NCBI GenBank assembly: GCA_001839685.1
Contig: MLAK01000124.1
Span: 1-10,390 of the forward strand
Reading direction: 5' to 3'
Length of the DNA: 10,390 nt
Origin: Tritrichomonas foetus
Taxonomy: Eukaryota; Parabasalia; Tritrichomonadida; Tritrichomonadidae
Position numbers and translations under genes: made by a program. The notes under the pieces are model-generated. The model was not told the origin of the DNA. It searched no databases and was given only the letters and a program-made list of their open reading frames with translations. Every line of letters starts with the position of its first letter. Positions within the stretch are counted from its first letter, which is position 1. Of the stretch, positions 7,264 through 10,390 are shown in pieces.

Positions 7264-7285
7264 CACAAATCCTTCTGATTTGGTG
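7264..7285. repeat. Hairpin downstream of profilin
   Basis: CAAATC (7266-7271) pairs with GATTTG (7277-7282) over a five-base loop. The stem extends by two more pairs if G7283 is bulged out. It lies about 125 bases past the profilin stop in a locally less A/T-rich patch. It may be a 3' processing or termination element, or part of an unannotated RNA. The evidence is structural only. Confidence 0.35.
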
Positions 7286-7381
7286 CGATTTTGTTGGAAA
7301 TGTGCAGAAGAAGAAAAAAAAGAACCTTTAGTTAGCTATTCTCTCACTCATTAAAATAGTTATCTATTCTCATTAAAATGA

Positions 7382-7686
7382 ATGATAAAATTATATTATG
7401 ATAGTCAAATTGCTTTGGTATTTGAAAACAAAAATGGGAACCCTGATAATTTATTCAAATCTTATAATTTATGTAACTAATTTATGAATTTTTATCATCG
7501 AGATAAGGAATTTGATAAATATTTCATTCATGGTTGGCTGATGACGAAAATCTGTGAATATTCAAGGAGCTTTATCATTTTGAAACGTAATTATCAATCG
7601 AAAACGGTGAATATTGGTTGATAAGAACTGGAAATGCTTCTTCTTATTTTGGTCATGGATTTATTCAATTTTTGGAGACCGTTTAA
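7382..7686 (+). pseudogene. Possible decayed coding region upstream of Ada1
   Basis: One frame runs from ATG 7382 to a TAA at 7478 (32 codons). It continues in the same frame for 46 codons from 7481 to a TGA at 7619. A shifted frame then stays open for 31 codons, from 7591 to a TAA at 7684. The translated pieces have balanced, protein-like composition (for example ALVFENKNGNPDNLF, FDKYFIHGWLMTKICEYS, ENGEYWLIRTGNASSYFGHG) instead of the Phe/Ile/Lys runs of the neighbouring spacer. One stop and one frameshift would account for the breaks. I do not recognise the family. Chance open frames remain a real alternative, since runs of 30-45 codons are not rare in six frames. Confidence 0.25.
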
Positions 7687-7690
7687 CGCG
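7684..7690 (+). promoter_or_regulatory. TAACGCG motif upstream of Ada1
   Basis: TAACGCG lies 24-30 bases before the Ada1 ATG, where no TCA-Py-(T/A) initiator is present. A TAACG core resembles Myb-type recognition sites, and Myb proteins are known regulators in Trichomonas. This could be the start-site element of an initiator-less promoter. The motif is short, so this is a weak call. Confidence 0.25.
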
Positions 7691-7713
7691 TAAGGTTGAT
7701 TTCTTTCTTTGAT

Positions 7714-8409
7714 ATGATAGCTGACAGTCAATCCGAAGGGTCGCAAACGTACCCTGAATGTCTAGTGCACTCTATTCAACAATATAAACCAGATTCTATC
7801 TACACCAAACGAAAAGATGTATTAAATATCAAAAGTCGATTGCTTACCCTTGTTCAAAACCCTGAATATTGGGAAACACTCACTCATTTTTTGCGAGGAG
7901 AATGTTCGAAGCAAAAATATGATGAAACAATTGATTTATATCTCACCACGAATGAAACCAGAATTCTTCATAATGATTTAATTCGATCCATTTTATATAA
8001 TGCACACTTTGCAGCTGTTCCACCGCCGGGCATTCCAATGCCGCAGAGGAAGTTACCTGATCATATTAATATGAAAACGCAGCGACCCCAAAAAACTAAA
8101 GTTAAACTTTTCTGCTCATATTCAGCATCAGATTTGGGCCATATTCCTTCAATAGAGCAGCTTTCTTCACGCGTTGGATATCTGACGACATTGAAGGTTG
8201 ATAATTCTGCACTTGCGCTTCTTTTTTCCGAGTTGAAACATTACATCATTTCTGTGCTACAGCAATGTACTGAAATAGGACAAAATAATTGTGAAAATAG
8301 CGAAAAAGTCATAGTTTCTCCTTCTCAGATCGAATATGTATTATCAGCGAACACAAATGGGCTCCATCACTTGAAGGCGAAGTTGGCAGCGCGATTAGGA
8401 CATGTATGA
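7714..8409 (+). CDS. SAGA complex subunit, Ada1/Hfi1/TADA1-like, 231 aa
   Basis: This is a probable core subunit of the SAGA transcription co-activator, in the nucleus. Residues about 35-99 (LNIKSRLLTLVQNPEYWETL onwards) match the family pattern: 'YW..L..FL.G..SK..YD' followed by 'LHN.LI..IL.NA', here HFLRGECSKQKYDE and ILHNDLIRSILYNAHF. A Pro-rich linker follows (residues 102-112). Residues about 148-186 form a histone-fold-like helix set (SSRVGYLTTLKVDNSALALL onwards). The VIVSPSQIEYVLSANTNGL segment (199-217) corresponds to the final strand and helix of the TADA1 histone fold. Human TADA1 is about 335 aa, so this version is compact. The first ATG in frame is 7714, and the extension to 7696 would need a TTG start. 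The stop is TGA. Confidence 0.7.
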   Translation: MIADSQSEGSQTYPECLVHSIQQYKPDSIYTKRKDVLNIKSRLLTLVQNPEYWETLTHFLRGECSKQKYDETIDLYLTTNETRILHNDLIRSILYNAHFAAVPPPGIPMPQRKLPDHINMKTQRPQKTKVKLFCSYSASDLGHIPSIEQLSSRVGYLTTLKVDNSALALLFSELKHYIISVLQQCTEIGQNNCENSEKVIVSPSQIEYVLSANTNGLHHLKAKLAARLGHV

Positions 8410-8531
8410 GCTTGTATGTATTTTATTTGTCTTGAAATTTTCTATGGGTTAAGTAATGAATCCGGAATTGAAATGTATATTAGTAAATTATAAATCGATA
8501 TTGGAATTTTTTCATGTTTTATACTTTTATA
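8410..8531. other. 3' flank of Ada1
   Basis: This A/T-rich sequence after the Ada1 stop includes GTATGT at 8413-8418. That hexamer looks like a trichomonad 5' splice site, but it lies past the stop and no matching ACTAAC-type 3' element follows, so I do not call an intron. No other feature was seen. Confidence 0.4.
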
Positions 8532-8622
8532 TTTCATTGCTTTTATGTTTCATGCTTTTATATTTCATGCTTTTATATTTCATGCTTTTATGTTTCATGC
8601 TTTTATGTCTCATGATTTTATT
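8532..8622. repeat. Minisatellite: six copies of a 15-bp unit
   Basis: Units of TTTCATGCTTTTATA or TTTCATGCTTTTATG follow one another. Unit 1 (8532-8547) has one extra T. Units 2-5 start at 8548, 8563, 8578 and 8593, and the last (8608-8622) is degenerate. Units 2 and 3 end in A, and units 4 and 5 end in G. Like the 24-bp array at 1172, it lies between convergent genes (Ada1 and the oxysterol-binding-protein gene). It also carries TAAA once per unit on the minus strand. Expansion of a short unit by slippage is the simple explanation for its origin. Confidence 0.95.
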
Positions 8623-8838
8623 GGACTAGTTAAGAATTTTTATTACATTGTTATCAATCATCATAAGTGCAGAGTGAGAATAATATTGAGTTCCCTATTC
8701 AATTTGAATTAGTTCTACCAAAATAAATGAAAGGACAGGATATAGAACAATCTACAAATAGCAGTCAAAACAAGAAAAAGAAGATGAAATAAAAAGATGA
8801 ATGAAAGGAAACTTTATGATAAGATACGATCAGATATA
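8623..8838. other. 3' flank of the oxysterol-binding-protein gene
   Basis: No gene is present here. On the minus strand, the first TAAA after the stop of the gene at 8839 is at 8816-8813, about 22 bases past the stop. This is a suitable poly(A) signal with a short 3' UTR. Confidence 0.4.
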
Positions 8839-10047
8839 TTACTTCAATTTGATGTTAGATGTCTTCTTTTTCACGCACACACGAATCTTTTCTTCGCGCC
8901 TTTGAACTTCTTCGAGTGCAGTTTTTGCTTTGTCAGCTTCTTCCATATTTTTCTCAATGAGGAGATTTCTGTCAAGCCTGAAGCGTACATCAGATGGGAT
9001 GAGTTCATCATCTTTCACTTCACCAATTGCGCGATGGACAATGTCTCTTTTAATATCCCAGATGACCTCATTATCGTTAATTTCCACTTTTTGAGCATAG
9101 TCGCCATTGAATGTTTTGAGGTAGTCTTCTTTCAAAGAAATTTTGAGCTTATTTTTGTCCACTTTTTTGATTCCTCCGAAGATTGTCGAGGATTGGCAAT
9201 CACGCTTCTTTATCTTAGGATTCACTTCAATTCCAGCGACCAAATTATTAGTGACATCATTAACTTCAATACTTCCTTTAATTTTGACGATTCTTGGTCC
9301 TTTCACTTGGCCAGATAATTGAACTGTTGGGAATTCCCACTCGTAAAGTGGTCCATCTTTCAATTGAAGGTGGAAAACACCTTTCATTGCAACATCAAGT
9401 TGAGACAAGCCATTATCAACACTAAATTTGATTTCGTCCGAATAGCAATACCAAGAGTTGTCTGGGCCATAAAGCTGGAAGCACGACAGTGGCGGGTGAT
9501 GTGAAGTCTGTTCAGCATAAATTGAAGCACCATTTTCCCATTTGCCAACATATGTTTCACCGAGCATTGGATTGAAGACCTTCTTCTGGTTGAGGTCAAG
9601 ATGGTACCCAGCAACAATTCCAGATGTTATATAGACGAGTTTCATTACAGGGTCGTCAGTTTCCATTGCTTTTGGAATATACATATTCACGAGGAAGGCG
9701 AAAAGTTCGGATGTTCGTTCCAAATAAGAGCGAGGCTCTGAATATGCAATTGGAAAGCTGAAAGCACCGTAATCGCATGTTAAAATATTGGCCGTGTATT
9801 TCTTGAGGAGGGCTTTCGTCATTTTATGCTCATCGTGTTGTTCTTGTTTAGTAAGTGGCTTCAAACCATCAGGAGTCATCTTAGTTAGGGCGCGATCTCG
9901 TTCCCAGGCATAATCGTCATCAAGACGCGGCAAATCGGTTCGTGCATATCCAGTTGTTGATGTGACTCTAATTTTGCGGCCTGATACCACTCCTGATGAT
10001 TTTATCTTCGTTTTTTGGGGTGCTGCACCTCGGGTTGACAAGGACAT
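8839..10047 (-). CDS. Oxysterol-binding-protein-related lipid transfer protein (ORP), 402 aa
   Basis: This is a cytosolic lipid exchanger that carries sterol or another lipid against PI4P between membranes. Residues about 85-402 form the ORD domain. The family signature EQTSHHPP is intact at 179-186, preceded by FNPMLGETYVGKW (158-170). Near the end, PSDVRFRLD (351-359) is followed by a helix with K375, E379 and R383. This keeps the K-x3-E-x3-R spacing that, with the His pair, binds PI4P in yeast Osh4. The first 84 residues have no PH or ankyrin domain and no clear FFAT motif, so this is a short, Osh4-like ORP. An in-frame ATG at 10101 lies upstream of the initiator at 10074-10078, so the start is set at 10047 (MSLSTRG). 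The C-terminus is Lys-rich. Confidence 0.92.
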   Translation of the reverse strand: MSLSTRGAAPQKTKIKSSGVVSGRKIRVTSTTGYARTDLPRLDDDYAWERDRALTKMTPDGLKPLTKQEQHDEHKMTKALLKKYTANILTCDYGAFSFPIAYSEPRSYLERTSELFAFLVNMYIPKAMETDDPVMKLVYITSGIVAGYHLDLNQKKVFNPMLGETYVGKWENGASIYAEQTSHHPPLSCFQLYGPDNSWYCYSDEIKFSVDNGLSQLDVAMKGVFHLQLKDGPLYEWEFPTVQLSGQVKGPRIVKIKGSIEVNDVTNNLVAGIEVNPKIKKRDCQSSTIFGGIKKVDKNKLKISLKEDYLKTFNGDYAQKVEINDNEVIWDIKRDIVHRAIGEVKDDELIPSDVRFRLDRNLLIEKNMEEADKAKTALEEVQRREEKIRVCVKKKTSNIKLK

Positions 10048-10073
10048 TTTTTTACTAAAAACTTTTTCTAAAA

Positions 10074-10078
10074 TATGA
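10074..10078 (-). promoter_or_regulatory. Initiator of the ORP gene
   Basis: On the minus strand this reads TCATA, a perfect trichomonad initiator. The predicted +1 A is opposite 10076, giving a leader of about 28 bases to the ATG at 10047. It rules out the longer frame that would start at 10101. Confidence 0.55.
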
Positions 10079-10142
10079 ATATAATTTTGAAAGTTTTTCA
10101 ATACACTTTAAAATTCAAAGAAAAAGAGGTTTTCATAATGGA

Positions 10143-10200
10143 ATTGAATGAAATATGATGTTAACCAATGTGATATCAATTTTATATTTCACATTCAAAT
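10143..10200. repeat. Imperfect inverted repeat in a divergent spacer
   Basis: ATTGAATGAAATAT (10143-10156) is nearly complementary to ATATTTCACATTCAAAT (10184-10200), with a two-base CA insertion and one further mismatch. The arms are A/T-rich, and 27 bases lie between them. It sits between the ORP gene and the rightward frame at 10322, so it may be a shared regulatory element or chance. Confidence 0.3.
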
Positions 10201-10321
10201 TGGGGATTTTAAGATGTATACAAACTAAATAGTCTTAACGTACGAAATCACTAAAATGATCCTTATCATCAGTATTACTTAATACCATCAGTCAAAAATC
10301 AAAACCCAAATAGCTAAAAGA

Positions 10322-10390
10322 ATGACGAAAATTTCCCTTATCGCAAACTTCGCAAATGGCCGAATTCAAAAATATTTCGAAAATGATTCT
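10322..10390 (+). CDS. Start of a rightward gene, cut by the window edge
   Basis: An ATG at 10322 opens a frame of 23 codons that runs to the last base of the window (MTKISLIANFANGRIQKYF...). It is preceded by A/T-rich spacer and diverges from the ORP gene. The local sequence is richer in C and G than the spacer before it (ATTTCCCTTATCGCAAACTTCGCAAATGGCCG), as at other gene starts here. No perfect initiator precedes it. The fragment is too short to name a product. Confidence 0.4.
   Translation, partial: MTKISLIANFANGRIQKYFENDS

Noticed and set aside
8413..8418. GTATGT as an intron start extending the Ada1 gene
   Set aside because: It lies after the in-frame stop, and no ACTAAC-type branch/3' splice element follows. 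The protein already has a family-like end.
8797..9318. Plus-strand frame of 173 codons inside the ORP gene
   Set aside because: It is antisense to a well-supported gene; its Phe-rich sequence is the shadow of Lys/Glu codons on the other strand.
10048..10101. Longer ORP start at the ATG opposite 10101
   Set aside because: It is upstream of the TCATA initiator at 10074-10078, and its sequence does not resemble the ORP family.
10001..10101. FFAT motif in the ORP N-terminus
   Set aside because: The acidic stretch LDDDYAWERD does not fit the E-F-F-D-A-x-E pattern at its key aromatic positions.

Overview
This looks like nuclear DNA of a parabasalid protist (Trichomonas / Tritrichomonas type). The genes are intronless and compact and sit in AT-rich spacers. 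TCA-Py-(T/A) sequences, the trichomonad initiator (Inr) consensus, lie 2 to 30 bases upstream of the start codon in four genes. In two highly expressed genes the stop codon is itself part of a TAAA, the trichomonad poly(A) signal. The proteins are eukaryotic: a ribosomal protein, profilin, a nucleoporin, an oxysterol-binding protein and a SAGA subunit. The genus assignment is inference.

Layout from left to right. Position 1-358 is a spacer with a strong hairpin (47-75) and possibly the first codons of a leftward gene. A rightward coiled-coil gene of unknown function follows (359-1045). It converges on a leftward Nup133-like nucleoporin gene (1492-4149), and the 3'-3' gap holds a five-copy 24-bp tandem repeat. 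The nucleoporin gene diverges from ribosomal protein eL6 (4334-4792) across a promoter region of about 185 bp. Next come a rightward single-pass membrane protein gene (about 5094-5780), a gene-free AT-rich stretch of almost 1 kb, profilin (6767-7138), a spacer with open frames that may be a decayed gene (7382-7686), and an Ada1/TADA1-like SAGA subunit gene (7714-8409). Ada1 converges on a leftward oxysterol-binding-protein-related gene (8839-10047), and this 3'-3' gap also holds a minisatellite, of 15-bp units. At the right edge (10322-10390) a further rightward frame starts and runs out of the window.

The genes do not form one pathway. They are separate housekeeping functions: nuclear pore, translation, actin dynamics, transcription co-activation and lipid transfer. 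Each appears to be its own transcription unit. eL6 and profilin use many G/C-ending codons, as expected for high expression, while the nucleoporin, Ada1 and coiled-coil genes are A/T-rich. I found no convincing defence, mobile or CRISPR-like system. The points most worth a second look are the paired convergent minisatellites, the GIDE-like membrane protein, the ultra-short eL6 leader, the profilin C-terminus and the possible pseudogene upstream of Ada1.
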